Source: Puffinus mauretanicus (lineage: Eukaryota > Chordata > Aves > Procellariiformes > Procellariidae). From it: a stretch of 64,000 nt of DNA. Under the pieces are notes generated by a model that was not told where the DNA came from, did not search any database, and saw nothing but the letters and a program-made list of their open reading frames with translations. Numbering within the stretch: position 1 is the stretch's first letter; each line of letters starts with the position of its first letter. The stretch spans positions 3,410,001 through 3,474,000 of the forward strand of contig JAJKFH010000102.1 in assembly GCA_023333565.1 (NCBI GenBank). The letters run 5' to 3'. Positions 12,801 to 25,388 of this stretch are shown piece by piece. A program made the position numbers and the translations under genes.

Positions 12801-13553
12801 TTCACATCTGATTTACATTTGGGCTTAGACTTTAAATATTTGCCTTCCCATGGATTCAGCTCTTCTTCGGTATAAGATAGAATAACAGGAACTACTTGAA
12901 TGGAAATAAGAGCAAAACAAAAAAGTAAACAAAAGCTAAAAACTACCCATAACTAAATCAATAGTAGTATAGTTATTTTTTTAATTTAATTTCCCAACAC
13001 ATACACTCCCATTTCCCCAAGTGCAGTACTGCACTTCGAGGGGGAAATGCTGAAATGCCACTGAACTAGCTGATTATTTCTTGATAAATTCTGCAGTTTC
13101 AGAGGATCTGGAAAAGCAGCTGAACTTCTGCTCTCTTGAAATGTGTATCTTGCTGGCTAAATGCTCCATGAAAAAGACCTTTCCTATATTTTTTGCATAC
13201 CTCGCCAAGAACATCAGCATTCATAGATTTGACAAAAATAACAACAAGGAAGGACAGTTTGGAGTAAAAGCACACAATGCGCCAATTTAGAACTGGTGAA
13301 AGGTGCCTGATGAACTTTCTGGTAAAACACAGCAGCCTCTACATGTATTCAGTCCTTGAGAACACCAGTTGTGATGGTTGTTGATGGACTGAGGACTGAA
13401 TCTTACTCTCCAATGGCTACTGAGCAGCTGGCTGGCTGGAAATGATATTTAGGCACTACTGACTTGCAGGGGATTGGAGCCAGCCTTGTAGAAGCAGAAG
13501 ACGCTCTGTCAGTGCCAATCCCCACAATCATCTAGTCCTTTGGAGTTTGCTTT
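6838..13553. other. Downstream flank between the pentanucleotide array and the RERG 3' end
   Basis: No exon or RNA gene recognised. Visible items are a T-rich stretch near 10271-10304, a 22-bp near-palindrome at 9723-9744 and ordinary AT-rich unique sequence. The frame at 7228-7566 (112 residues) matches no family I know and has no supporting splice or start context. In mammals the neighbours on this side of RERG are PDE6H and ARHGDIB, and I could not find either of them here. Confidence 0.6.
9723..9744. repeat. Perfect 10-bp-arm palindrome
   Basis: ATGTACCTTA and TAAGGTACAT are exact reverse complements separated by only CA. A further GATGTACCTTC lies immediately downstream (about 9748-9758). 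It could extrude as a small cruciform or be a dyad binding site, or it may be chance. Confidence 0.85.
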
Positions 13554-13559
13554 TTTATT
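13554..13559 (-). promoter_or_regulatory. Candidate RERG polyadenylation signal AATAAA
   Basis: TTTATT on the plus strand gives AATAAA on the minus strand, about 235 bases after the RERG stop codon. About 25-39 bases further downstream the minus strand is G/T-rich (GATTGTGGGGATTGG, at 13529-13515), as expected for a cleavage-stimulating element. It also sits beside a T-rich tract, so it could be fortuitous, and a more distal site may be used as well. Confidence 0.42.
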
Positions 13560-13793
13560 TCTTTTTTTTTTTTTCCACGTTAGCCAGAAGCAGTGTGGCT
13601 AAATAGGCTAAATACATCTCGAAACAGGAAAAAAGTCTGACCCCGTGTTACTCAAAAAAGTGGTGTGGTTTGTCTTTTCTATTTTTTTAATTGCAAAGCT
13701 TTGACCATTTTTAATTAAATGTGCTCTGCCTGCCTCGTCCCTACTCCAAGCTAATATGCTCTAAAATGCTTCTCTGGCTTAGTACAGCTCTTT
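13560..13793 (-). other. RERG: Presumed proximal 3' UTR of RERG
   Basis: Minus-strand sequence between the TAA stop (13794-13796) and the first AATAAA. It contains an A-run on the minus strand (T-run near 13562-13574) and otherwise unique AT-rich sequence. Assignment as UTR is by position only. The true 3' UTR may be longer. Confidence 0.45.
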
Positions 13794-14201
13794 TTAGCTG
13801 CTGATTTTGGTAAGCATCTTATTAATTGCCTGCTTGACGTGGGTGGTGGAGCTTCGTCTCCGAGTCTTGCCCTGGACCATCTTTCGACGCCGTACCTCAC
13901 GACAGAGCTCATAGAAGGCCTCCATAATGTTGCCCTCTCCTGTGCAAGCAGAGCATTCATAAAAAGCACATGCTAGTTCTGTGGCCAGCTTTTCACCTTC
14001 TTCTGTGCTGACCTGCCTGGAGTGATCCAAGTCTGCTTTGTTCCCCACCAGGATCAGGGTGACATTTTTGGGTTTTTTAACTTCATCCAACAAGTTCTTA
14101 AGTGGAAGCACTTCCTCAAAGCTGCCTCTGTCCGTGATGTCGTAAACCAGCACGAAGCCTTCACCCCATCGCACATGTCCTTCTTTCTGAATAGCGTCCT
14201 C
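13794..14201 (-). CDS. RERG: RERG terminal coding exon (residues 65-199)
   Basis: RERG is a small cytoplasmic GTPase of the Ras superfamily, described as an estrogen-induced growth inhibitor in mammals. This 408-bp exon encodes 135 residues plus a TAA stop. It begins with ED, completing the DTAGQED switch II begun in the upstream exon, followed by [13 protein letters not shown] and [13 protein letters not shown]. The G4 guanine-specificity motif NKAD is at residues 118-121 and the G5 motif ECSA at 146-149. The basic tail ([15 protein letters not shown]) ends in NKMLTKISS without a CAAX prenylation box, a known RERG trait. The splice acceptor on the minus strand is TTTTCAAAACAG before GAG GAC. 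The predicted total of 199 residues equals the mammalian protein. Compared with the mammalian sequence as I recall it, there are a few conservative changes, including Val at residue 74 where Met is usual. Confidence 0.97.
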   Translation of the reverse strand, partial: EDAIQKEGHVRWGEGFVLVYDITDRGSFEEVLPLKNLLDEVKKPKNVTLILVGNKADLDHSRQVSTEEGEKLATELACAFYECSACTGEGNIMEAFYELCREVRRRKMVQGKTRRRSSTTHVKQAINKMLTKISS

Positions 14202-14917
14202 CTGTTTTGAAAAGACAGATACCAGTCTTAGGAATTTGATTTATGAAGAAGACACCAGGCCTTCAGATAGACGTTGGTCCTCCAAAGCCTGCAAAAGCCA
14301 TATGTACATCTCCTTTACTGTATGCTTTATGCACGTCACCTTTTTTATCATGTAGCATAGATCTACTCTACCAAGGTGTCATGGGCTGCCTGTGGGCAGG
14401 CTGGTAGCAGGCAACTGGAATGATACCCAGCACACGAACTGCATAGGACTGTGCAACATAAGCATCTGCCGTGTTTTGAAAGGAATGGGGACCTGGCTAT
14501 GACAAAAGTGCTCTTCACTTTGGTGGGAATCATTGACTGAGGCTGTCAAGCCTCATCACTTGACTGTAGAAATAGACTGTGACTTCATGCATAGTAATAA
14601 TGTGTTGTTGGGTTGGCCCTGAATCAAGGAATGAGAACAAAATCATTTTAATCCCAGAGTAAACCCTGACTTTGTATGTTCTTCCAGTGTTCAATAACTC
14701 TAAGCAAGGTCCCTTGCAGAAGGGTCTGGATCCAGCATGCTGGGTCCAGCAGCAAGCTGATGGTGGTGGAGGAGGGTGAGCTCTGCTCAGAAGCAAATCT
14801 CTGTCCCCGGAATCGGAGCACACCTGCCACCCACCGCACTGCTGCCACCACCGCGCTTCCCCTCCCTGCTGCCTATCTGAGCCAAGGCATTGGATAATAG
14901 TACATGTACCCACGCAC
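14202..14917 (-). other. RERG: RERG intron before the terminal exon (716 bp)
   Basis: The minus strand begins with donor GTGCGTGGG after CAG and ends with TTTTCAAAACAG. The intron is phase 0, lying between Gln64 and Glu65. It contains no recognisable gene. A CAG/CTG-rich, GC-richer stretch near 14740-14870 generates several overlapping chance frames on both strands. Confidence 0.93.
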
Positions 14918-14991
14918 CTGACCAGCTGTATCTAGTATCTCCATGGAAACCACTTCATCATCAATGGTAGCCTGGTGACGATATGTAGACT
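14918..14991 (-). CDS. RERG: RERG coding exon (residues 40-64, switch I end to switch II)
   Basis: This 74-bp exon encodes [20 protein letters not shown] and then TAGQ. Its first two bases (AG) complete the Glu40 codon begun in the upstream exon. It carries the end of the effector region, the interswitch strand, and the DTAGQ G3 motif. Gln64 corresponds to the catalytic Gln61 of Ras and is retained, consistent with a protein able to hydrolyse GTP. The acceptor on the minus strand is TTATTTTAG and the donor is CAG/GTGCGT. Open frame on the intronic sides is fortuitous. Confidence 0.97.
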
Positions 14992-17900
14992 CTAAAATAA
15001 GAACACATTTTGTGAAATGTATTAAAAGAAGGTAACTTTTTTTTTTATCTTCCTTACAGCTACCCCAGCACAAGACCTGAGATATGACATACAGCTTCAC
15101 TAAATTTTATTTGTTGGTGCTCTTCCAGGCATTCTGGAGCACACTCAAGTCCTCCTCTCTACAATGGTGACTATTTTACCTCTCCCCATATGGCACAACT
15201 CTTTTTTTCCCATGTCTTATACCTGCAAAGGGCTATACCTGCACTCTGCGCCCAACAAAAGGACAGAGTTTCCTGCGGCAAAGAGCTCTGCAAGGCTGCA
15301 GCCCGTTTTTCACGTTTGCTCATAGGGAAGGCTGCCACCCGTGAACACAAATACCGCTACTCTCAAAGCATCCAGCTCAAAAGCCTGTCACTGCGTAGCT
15401 TGAAGTCTGACAAGACCAAAACCAGTATGGTTGCAAATCAGGGAACCTAACCACTAAGCTCTGGCCTTGTACTGTGATAAAATTACAGAACAGTTAGCTA
15501 TCTTAGGAATGTCTCTTTCAAACATGCTGAAATCATCACATTCCCCTCTTCTAGCAAGGGCTCAAGCAGTGATTTCCCTGTGTATGATTTATAAGGATAA
15601 CCAGTGGGCATTAAGCATTCACACTATGCTACAAGAAAAAAAAGGAACCTATTTACTGTGTCCCGGGCTCTGGAACCAGGCAACTAATCAGAAAGCTAAT
15701 GACAAAAGGGCTTGTTTTATCTTAATGAGCTGATAAGCTAAATTTGATAGCATTTGACCTAAAACTTGGAAAATGATCTGTGCTAACATTGAGATTTATT
15801 ACGGTTGCTAGCTCACAGATGTCCTATATCAAAAGGCAAATATGTATGCTTTAAACTGTGGCCAGTGACTATGAATGCTTTGCATTGTCAGAGACACAAT
15901 TCTTTTACTTGGTGCAAATCTCCTCAATAGGAGCAAAGGATATCTTTAAGGAAACACATTTCTTGAATTTGAACTTCTGAAAGGGCTCATGTTTGGTGAA
16001 TGCCTTTTTTCGTTACATACTTAAGAATGTCACCTCTTCATAGTGATGAATGTTTCAGTGCTGTCAGTGCTGCAAACACTCTTTTCCCAAACCAAAAATG
16101 TCACTTCCCTCCTGTGCCACCTTAATTGCTTTAAGTAGCCCAGCTGCCTCTAATAGGGACAAATGGTCAATTTAATTAGGCAGGTGGCAAGCAATCTTGC
16201 TGTAGAGTTTCAGGCAATGAAGACTAGGTTTTTTAAAGGCTGTAAATACCCCTTCTGTTTAGTGTTTCAGGGCTGTTGAAGGAGTTGGGAGCTCCACCTT
16301 TGTGATCCTGAGGCTACACCTACACAGCAGAGTAAGACGTAGCTAAGTCTCTCAGTGGTATGTCTTATCTGTCCCTTCTGTACACCCTCCTAGCTGCCGC
16401 AAGTCCCTCAGGGGAATGCAGAAAAGCAGGACCTCTAGTTTGGCATGGAAGCTGCAATGATGCACCTGCAGCAAATTATTTCAGCGGCTAAAATGCTCAG
16501 TGCTAGGTTGGGACTCTCTGGGCAGCACTCCATGTCCAAGGTCATTGAGGAACTTACGCTTTGTTTCTTTGGGGGAGAGTGCTGTGAAGAAGAGATGTCC
16601 CTCTAAGTGAATAATGTGATATTAGCTCCTTCCTTGTTTAGGCCTTGCAATGCTTAAATGCCTTCAACTATCTGGCCCTGCTTGACAAGTAGCTATTGAG
16701 AATTGGTCCACACAACTTGAGGAAGTGCTCATCCAACCATGCTTGCAGAATATCTGTGAAATGTCCTTCTTAGAAGGCAGAATGTGGTAGGCCATACAGC
16801 TCTTCCCTGTGAAATGTGACAATAAATTTCAAGGACTAGACTTGTGCTCGCTGTGGAAAAGCAGCATGATTCTTAAATGATACTTGAGTTCTCAAAATAG
16901 GACTCTGCGGGCACTTTATGTTGCAAGTTTAACTCACTTTGGCTGCTCACATTGGGATGGAATTTGATCCTGGACGAGTAGCGCTGATTTGGGTCAGATT
17001 AGTGTAAATATATCTTAGTAAATGTGTCTCTGTTCCCGTGCTTTGGAATGTGCGGTAGCTGGGTGAATTTTAATGAGGAGTGTAAAACAGCTGGATGCTT
17101 AAAGCAGTTTTTGGTGTAATCACAGACATGGCTTCTCCTTCAAGGGAACGGAAACATCTGAAGAATCTGGTCGTTTTGTAAGTTACGAGCCATGGTTGCC
17201 TGGCTTTGGGATTTATTAATATAATTTTCCCTGTGGCACTTTGTCTTTTGAGACATGCAGCTAGAGAGAAATTAGATGACTTGAGATACCTGCTGGATCC
17301 CTAACTGAAACCATCAACAGTGCAGGTGGCTCTCTCAGCTAAGCACCCTTGACTCCTATTAGGATTGATGAAGTAAAATAGGTGCTGGATATAGCTTCTC
17401 TGATCTCTCTCCTGGGATGAATCACACCTCAAAAGCACTTAGAAGTCTAAAATTGGTCAGATAAATCCAGGCTGTAAATGTCTTACCCTTGCATCGTCAT
17501 GGTCAAGAAGAAAGAGCAAAGTGTAACACTGTGTGCCAGCAGCCTTTCTGATATAGGCTCCCAAGGCTATAGGCAACTTTCTGAGCTTCAGAATATCATT
17601 TGCACCAGGTGAGACCTACATATTATATCTATAGCTATATGGCTAAAACCTCATAGATAGAAAAGAAACCTCAGAGCTGTGTTTTACTCTCCATAGACTC
17701 AGTGTCAAAACTGCTAGCCTCAAAGCAGAGCTAGGGAGCTGCTGCTGCTGACCAAGCTGTGGTGTGCCTGATGCTGTTCGGGCTGTGGAAATAGAATAGT
17801 CACGCTTGAGGGTTTGCTCTGTTTCAATGTAAGTAAATCTGACCTGTTCCTGTTGGTTTGGGGGTGTGCTATGCTTCTATTCATGTTCCCAATAATGAGA

Positions 17901-18587
17901 TCAAAGGTGCTGGTGAGTGGAAGCTGATGTCAGATTTCGGGCTCCCACTTGGTTATAAAGCTGCAATCCCCCAGCACTCTTGCTGTGCAAAGCACTCTTG
18001 GTTCTCACAGTCCTATCGTTTGAAAAATTTAAATTTATTCCAGAAACTGTCAAAAAGCCTGAGAAACATATTGGAAAGTGGTAGCAGTTGGTTTGTTTTT
18101 AAGTCTATAATATATTGCCACAATAATTCATTAATAGGAACTGGATAAAATTTTCAAATTACCACAGCTGCTGAACAGTTATGGAAATAATGACTTTTTT
18201 TTTGGGGGGGTGAGTGTGGGGGAATAATTAAAAAAGCTCCCCTGGCGCTTTCTGTGGTGATAAGCATGTTACAGATCTCCCTATTCTTCTGAACAATATG
18301 ATTTAAAAAAATGCAGGAAAAAACGGCTAAACTTACATAGGGAAGCCCATGATCCACAGACTGTCCATGGATATGATGTTCAGGCACAGCTTGACCACAT
18401 CACATCCTTGCGCTATGCTTATTGTGACATATTTAGTGGAGTTTTGGCCTGTAAGGCTTAGCTGGTCATTTATCAAACCTATTTGTCCAGGACTATCCTG
18501 ATCAATTGAATATATCTGTTCCAGAAGATTTTATTTCCAAGAGAAAAACATTACCTGAGAAATAATTGCTAGATCTTGGTTTATATT

Positions 18588-18623
18588 TGTAGTGATGTAA
18601 AAAGCTGTAGTGATGTAAAAACC
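18588..18623. repeat. 18-bp tandem duplication
   Basis: Two adjacent copies of TGTAGTGATGTAAAAAGC / TGTAGTGATGTAAAAACC, identical at 17 of 18 positions. This is intronic and looks recent. Confidence 0.9.
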
Positions 18624-19143
18624 TGTTTTCAGTACTTGTTTATTTTGAACAGGCAATATGTATCAGGGAGATGTCACAGCTCTGGAAGGAAGTATTTGCA
18701 TCGGAAGGGTTTATTGCTTTGAGGAAAACACTTGCAGTAGGAGTAGGTAAATCAGCTGAGATGGAGCAATGACATACACCATTTTACATGTTTGCTTTTA
18801 AGTACAGAGGTACACAAACTCTGTTTCCATTCAGAATTTTAGTTCATTTCTGTCAAGAAAGGTTAATAAAACAAGGACATTAAAAAATACTCGAAGAAAC
18901 TTCAGTCTCATGGTGGCTTTCAGCCAATTGGATCCAAGAACTGCAAGAGACCTAGAGAAAGAGTTTCTGTGTAGTATTTATAGCTGAGTTTCCAGACCAA
19001 AAAGCTACAGCTAATAGGCATGAACTTCTAAGTTACGGTTAAAGTCTTGTTTGAGGGCAATGCAGCAGTATGTTTAAAAAACTAAAATTTCCCATAATTA
19101 TTTCTGATTACATAATAAAGGTTACTGTGTGTTGGGTTTTTTC

Positions 19144-19160
19144 TTTTTTTTTTTTTTTTT
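19144..19160. repeat. Poly-T tract (17 T)
   Basis: A pure T run followed by AAATAAAC. It could be the A-tail side of an old retroposed copy on the minus strand, but no element body is recognisable on either side. Confidence 0.85.
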
Positions 19161-22100
19161 AAATAAACTCCCTGCTCATTTAGACTTCTGCAATCTTTCC
19201 ATCAGGATGGCACCTGTCTCTATCACATTCGAGAACAGTGACTTTAACAGACCATTGGGGAAAACAGTTTACCTGCGTTATTAACCCTGGTGCTGTTTGA
19301 TATATTCTCCAGAGCCTTCCTTCAGCCTGCCTTTGTGAAATCTGTCCCCCTCTGCATTTCCTTGCTGCTTCAGGAACTTTTCACCTTTTAGAAAGCTCCT
19401 GTAAGTTGAACGTACCTTCCTGACTCAGAAAGTCTCTCCTGCTTTCTTCCTTCCCCCACCCCAGCTCTTCTCAAAACTCAGCTGAATGTATTTTTTTCTT
19501 GCTTGCATCTGGCTGTTACTTACTCCATCCATTATTTACCTTACAGGAAGGTTTTTTTTATTCTGCAACCATCAGTGGTTTTACAGGAACCACAGCTCTG
19601 CCCGTGTGTATTTAGAACATATTTCTAATGCTAATGCAATGTATCCTCACATATGTCTTTATTAACTGATACTACAGACCCCAAAATAAGCATAGTTGGG
19701 TTATTTATTATTTATCAATAATACCCTCAAATGATAGGCCATGCATTGTTATTGCTATCATTATTATCATGTGTAAAAGAACAAAAAGTATTAAAAAAAA
19801 AAAGTTACTAAAAGGAAACTCTGACAGCTCTGATAATTGGACTTGGATTCTTCAATATTGTAAGTGTTTCCACATGTGTAACCCAAGAGTCAGGAAATAC
19901 AGAAGGAAAAGTTCTAGGAGGTTGTACAGTACCTGTGATGTGCCTTATATGTACAACTATCACACTACACAAACATTCATGTCAAGCCACAAATTTAAAC
20001 CAAAATGCGTATGAAAAAAGAAGGTATTTGTTTGCAGTGATATTTAATTCAGTTCTAGGGATTCTAGCCTGCTTCACATGCTTCTACCATTGTGAATGCT
20101 GCTTTTGGAATTGATATGGTGATGTGCAAAGGAGTTTCCTTTCTTACTTCGTTTTTGGCTTTTTTGGCTGCCTTCTAAAGGCTACATTTGCTGTAATCGG
20201 ATTTGCGACTGCTGTACAGCAGGTATTCCCAAACTAGTCAGATTAAAGCTGAGCACAAAAAAGTGATGTGGGAGGTACTGCAGGCAGCGAGTGTGCCCTA
20301 GCTTGCCGAGCTGCTTTTAATTGCTGTTTTCAGTCAAAGGTGAAGCTAGCTCTCAAATATTTCCATCCTGAAAGTTTTGCTAAAATCAGGGGTGGGTGGA
20401 GGGTAGGGACCCTATTAATGCCCCTGGAGAGGCACAGGGAGGAAGGCCCAGTGTCTGCTCTGGGCAGTCAGCAGGCACATGCCTCTGCACAAGCCAGGCT
20501 GCAGGGCTGTCCCTGGCCCTTGTAGATGGGCAAAGACTGTTAGTAGGTGACATTAGAAGAAGTTTCAGGTGCTGTGGGGACTCAGGGGAAAAAGGATGCT
20601 CTGTGGAGCACAGGGACACATGCAAAGAAAAAAAAGCTACTGCAGTATGAAATCTGGAGAACAAATTCAGAAGAAATGAGGTTTCATTAGGTCTGCTGCT
20701 CAGTAAGCAGCTTGGTTTTTATCATATTTTCCTCTTTATAAAGAAGTGGGAAGGAAAATAAATGGCTATTGCATGCATAGCCCTACTAGACTATAAAGTT
20801 CTCATCTTGGTATGAAAGGATTTGTTGTATCCCCAAAACTTGCTCTTTAGGTAGAACAGGTGGGAGATATAAAACTAGTCTACAGAAAAACATTTTTTCT
20901 TGTTGATATTTTCAATAAACAATATATTTTTGGCCTCCAAACAGAAATCCTAGAACACAGTTTTCTTGAAGACAACTCTAAACTTAATGGGAAGGATGTC
21001 TATTTGTTGGCTTCTGCTGCATATGATTTTTCTCCTGCGTGAGAAGACTGGGTTTCTTTTGAGGAGAAGGGGAGTGGTGTTACATTTCCTTTCCTACAGG
21101 TTCTGTTCTTATCCAGCTTTTGCTGAGATAGGCAGAGAAAACATGTACAGATACTTGGGAACTGCATTCATTAAGGCATGCTAAAACAAAACCAACAAAG
21201 CCAGAGCAGTTCTAACTAGTAGAGAGTAAGCTTCAAGGCTTTAACTGATTTAATTTTCCCACCAACACTAAGCAGAGGCATTAGCTCCTGGTGGGAATTA
21301 TGCCCATGACAAGTTTAAGTCTAAATAAACCATATTTTGCTACACTTTTCTGTTTGATTGTGGCAAGAAGTCTTTTGTTAGTAAAGCTGTGAGTTTCACC
21401 TTATTTCTGCCAATATAAATGAAAACTAACCAGTGAGACTTTTCTCACACCTAAAACAAGCAAAAAAAATTCCTGCTTTCCTGAAGGTGCAAAAGAAAGC
21501 ACTGGAAACTTCTGCTCATCTGGAGAACATTTCAGAATATGATGAGCATGAAAAGTAGGGGCAAAATATTTTGCAGCTGTAGCTACAGCAAGAGCAGCCA
21601 CTGCCATTCCTGATTTTTGCTGTCTGTCGAGCTACCGTAAAAAGGCAATATTTTTATTACTGGCATCAGAAATATCTTCATCTTGAGACTTATATGAAAG
21701 AAAACAAACCACATTTTCAGATAACTGCTTCCCATGTTATTTTAAGCATCTTCCTCTGCTGCTCTCAATCACAATTTAATCATTTCAAGTCTTTGTCGAG
21801 CATTTTAGAAGCCAGTGTCGGGGAGTTTAAGGTGCTCTAGGCCATACCAGTCCATTTCCTTACAAACACCTCAGAGAAATCGGGAATGCTTTCACGGCTC
21901 ATTGCCATAATACATTCAGTATTTAACATATTAAATGTATATCAAGTTAAGTAATGTTTCTACTGTTTTGAAAAATAAAAGTCCAGGAAGATACCTAGTA
22001 AGGCACAATCTCGACTATTGAGGACTGAGTGAGTTAAGCACTGAGGCAGAAGGAATGAGTAATTTTGTTAATAAAAATTGAGGATGCTAATAGCTAGAGT

Positions 22101-24239
22101 CTGGCTTGAAAATAAGGCTGTTTTCCAGCAATTTATTAAGCGTCTACACATTTGTCGTGGTACTCCCTGAAACACAGGTTGGCAGCCATTCCTCCTAGCC
22201 CCAAATGGTTGGTTACCATTACATCTCACTTTGGCTGAAAGCCCATACGGGACCACATATGTTATTTCTAGCTCGTGCTTGGATAAGCTGTAGTTGTCAA
22301 CATGGGTGTTCAGATGAAATACGCAGAAGGCAAAGTTCTGCAAAACGATGGCAGAACGCTCTCCTCTTTTGCTCGCTATGGAAAATGGTTATTTTTAATC
22401 ATGAACATGTTGATGATCTGGCCTATAGCACTGCATAGACTGCAGTATCCTGTTGTGCAGCAGGAGGAAGAGAGGGCTGGGAGGGGAGGCTTCCCCAGGC
22501 TGCCTTCCTCCTGGGGCTGCTGGTCTGTCAACCTTTACACCCTAGGACTGAAGGGACCACCAGTTAATGATTTATTAACACTTATTTTAGTATGGGCCCC
22601 TTTGTTAAAAGTTCTGTTTGCCGTCTGGGCAGTTTCTCTCCCAGCTGTTCTGCTGGGAGTTAGTAGTTTTATGGTAGAGGCAGGCAGTAAACTTTCAGGA
22701 GTGTTAAGACAAACTTGCTGAGTGAACCACAAGTCGAGAAAACTAGAAATCTACAATATACAAAGACCTGTGTTTCTTCCACTTGTGATCTGCAGCAGTG
22801 AAAGCAATCCTGGGGATGAAGAGTTTGTATTCAGACAGTATTCCAGCTGTCCAGGCAATGTGTTAACTGAATAAACCAAAAAGCAAAGACAGTCTTTGAG
22901 AACCGTATTTGGACCTGAGGATCTGCACTCTTTTTCATGGCTGCATTGGCACAAAATTAGTCCAGAAAGATAGTTCTTGCATCTTCTCTTGCTACAGTAA
23001 ATTATTCTTAATGAGGTCTTGACTCCCACTGCTAAGCTGTTTCTGGTTATCAACCATTTCGATGGAAGCTAGTTTGATATATTCCCACTCTGCTCTGTTT
23101 ATGTTGTTTGTACAGATCTGTACATATCAGGTGCAGAAAAGAAACTCAGGCTAGCAATATTTGCTAGGGTTGTAATGTTAATTACATTATGTATGGTATC
23201 TGCAAACTTCCCTTGTGGTCCCTGAATGATACCATTTTGCTAACAGAACCCCCAGGTAAAGATGTGGTTATATAGGCAAAACTACTCTTCTCATGTAAAA
23301 ATAATCTTCCTTGCAACAAGCCTTCCAATGGGAAAAGCTTTCTTGCCAATGTAAACAATATCTTCACAAAGTGATTTCTGCTGTTCTTGCCAAGTGGTGA
23401 AATTTATAATTCTTGAGCTGGTCTATAGGAGATGAAGTTCTCTGCTGTGAGATAATTCAGGGCACTAACAGAGGTGTCTGTCTCCCTCCCTCAAGCTCTT
23501 TTTTACCTACTGTACCTTTCTGCAGTCCTTTGGCTGTTTCATGTTATGCTGGTGAAGAACAGTGCTATCATGGGCCTTTCGTAATCAAGCTAGTGGGACA
23601 GCAATTTGGACCAGCTTATCTCCCGTCTTTGCTGCTGTACTCATACCTACACATTTTAGCCATGTTTGATGCTGTCTTATGGGCTGCCTGTATGTTGCAT
23701 TAGACAGGATTTTATAGAAACACCAACTCAGTTTTCTTCCCCTCCCAGTTGAAAAAGAGTGAACAAAAATCTGAGTGACTTAAAGAAATTGTGACATAGT
23801 TGGAAGAAATACTCTTTAAAAATGTCACTATTAATCTAGTAGTCCTAGCAAAATTATAATTTTTCTTAAGACTCATGTTTCTTTACGGTTACCTCTACTC
23901 CTTCAAAGTAACGAATAGTCTTTTCTCTATCCCATTCAAATAAAATAAACTCTCATGCTTTCTGTCTCTCTTTGCCTTCATAGATGGGCCCGTTTGTTAT
24001 GCACTGTTCTGCTGATTATCTGCTCAGAGACAGTTTTCCTTTCAGAGGATTAGCAAAGTTGTACGAAATATGTGAACCTCTAGAGAAAGACATCTAGGCA
24101 CAGTGTGAGAAAGCCAAGTGACTTTTAGAAAGGTCAACAAAAATATTAACTCCTTGGTTGCCATTATTTTATAGGTAGACTTTTGTTTAAAGTACCTTTG
24201 AGATGTAAGTCTTAACTCTGTGAGGATCAGTTACTTAAA

Positions 24240-24370
24240 GAATTTACAACCCTTCTATGAGATGAAGGAGTTTATAGGTGAGAATCAGAGGCAGAGAGAC
24301 TGCGGGCAACAAATCAGTGAGAGAATCAAGAAAAGAACTGAGGAACCTCTCTCCTGCACTTCCTTGGGGT
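24240..24370 (-). mobile_element. MIR-like ancient SINE fragment
   Basis: The plus strand follows the antisense MIR order: TTTACAACCCTTCTATGAGAT, then GAGTTTATAGGTGAGAATCAG, AGGCAGAGAGACTG, CGGGCAACAAATCAGTGAGAG and AAAAGAACTGAGGAACC. Compare the consensus 'CACAACAACCCTATGAGGTA...TTTACAGATGAGGAAACTGAGGCACAGAGAGGTTAAG...GCCCAAGGTCACACAGC...AACCCAGG'. It is heavily diverged, with approximate limits. MIR-type core SINEs are shared across amniotes. Confidence 0.5.
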
Positions 24371-25230
24371 TTTATTTGTTTGGGTTTTTTCCCTATATGG
24401 CAAAAATGTCCCTGCGCCTCAGAAAGCACCTCAGATTCTCCCAACTGTACATAAAAATGCTAATTCAGAACAAATTACACAACCCAGTCCATAATCCCCT
24501 CTTTTTTTAAGTCTTGGACATCCTAGCTCTGTTTCTAGTTAAGCAAATTGTCCTGATTATGTTAGAACAATGAATGTGTTCTCAGAGAAATACTGCAAAA
24601 CTTATTTTAAAAAGCACCCATTAGCCATAGCTATGATGAATTTTCTTCTTTCATCATTTGATCCAGGAGATTCTCCCTGCATGTCACGGCTTACGGAGGC
24701 AGGTAATTTGCTGTTGCCCATGAAGTATTCTGCAGGCCATCAGTGCTGTCTGTCTACTGCTGTGATGACTCTTTGGGCTTCCTCCTCCTTTTCTGCCCCC
24801 CAGGAAAAAAAAAATTTACCAGTTCCCTTGATGACTTACTCTGATTCAGCACCTCCAATTTTAAAATCAATTAAATATCACTTGTGTGATGGAAAACCAC
24901 AATATCCCTCCATCTTTGAGGTCAGGTGAAGGCACCCTAAATTCTGGGCACTGCCACTAGCTCATCGGGGAAATTTCTGAGATCCGGACTGTTGTTCCTG
25001 TTTACTGGCACTGAGGAGAGCACCTATTCACAGCAGCCTTGAAAACCGTGGTGTGAAGTCCTGGGTCACCGAGTCCTGCATTCAGGCCAAGAGTTTACCT
25101 ACAGAGGGTAGGTGGCCAAATAAAGGTCTTTGCACCTCCACCTCGAAACTCATCCCCATAGAGTATGTCCATCCTCGAGACGATGCTGGCTGGCAGGTGT
25201 TCTGCATTTATACACTTCTGGTTTTGTGGC

Positions 25231-25388
25231 AGCGGTGAGGTAGCCAAGCCCCGAGAGGACCACCTGCAGCGGTGCTGCTGCGAGGGCGGCTGCTTGCAGG
25301 CTGCAAACTCTCCCCGAGCCGAGCCGAGCCCCCTCGGTGGCAGGCAAATTGTCAGCCTGCTGCCGCCCCGTTCCTGGCAAGCGCTGCT
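25231..25388. other. CpG-dense GC-rich patch inside a RERG intron
   Basis: I count about 12 CpG dinucleotides in roughly 155 bp, within surroundings that are strongly CpG-poor. It includes a (GAGCC)3 run near 25316-25330. Several overlapping open frames on both strands reflect the low stop-codon density of GC-rich DNA rather than coding. It could be a small CpG island, an intragenic enhancer or promoter, or a local GC-biased conversion spot. Confidence 0.6.

Noticed and set aside
14873..15100. 75-residue frame as a stand-alone gene
   Set aside because: Only 14918-14991 is coding (a RERG exon). The rest is intron read-through.
22302..22721. 139-residue plus-strand hydrophobic frame
   Set aside because: Hydrophobic stretches come from T-rich codons. 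No known membrane protein family, and it lies within a RERG intron without splice support.
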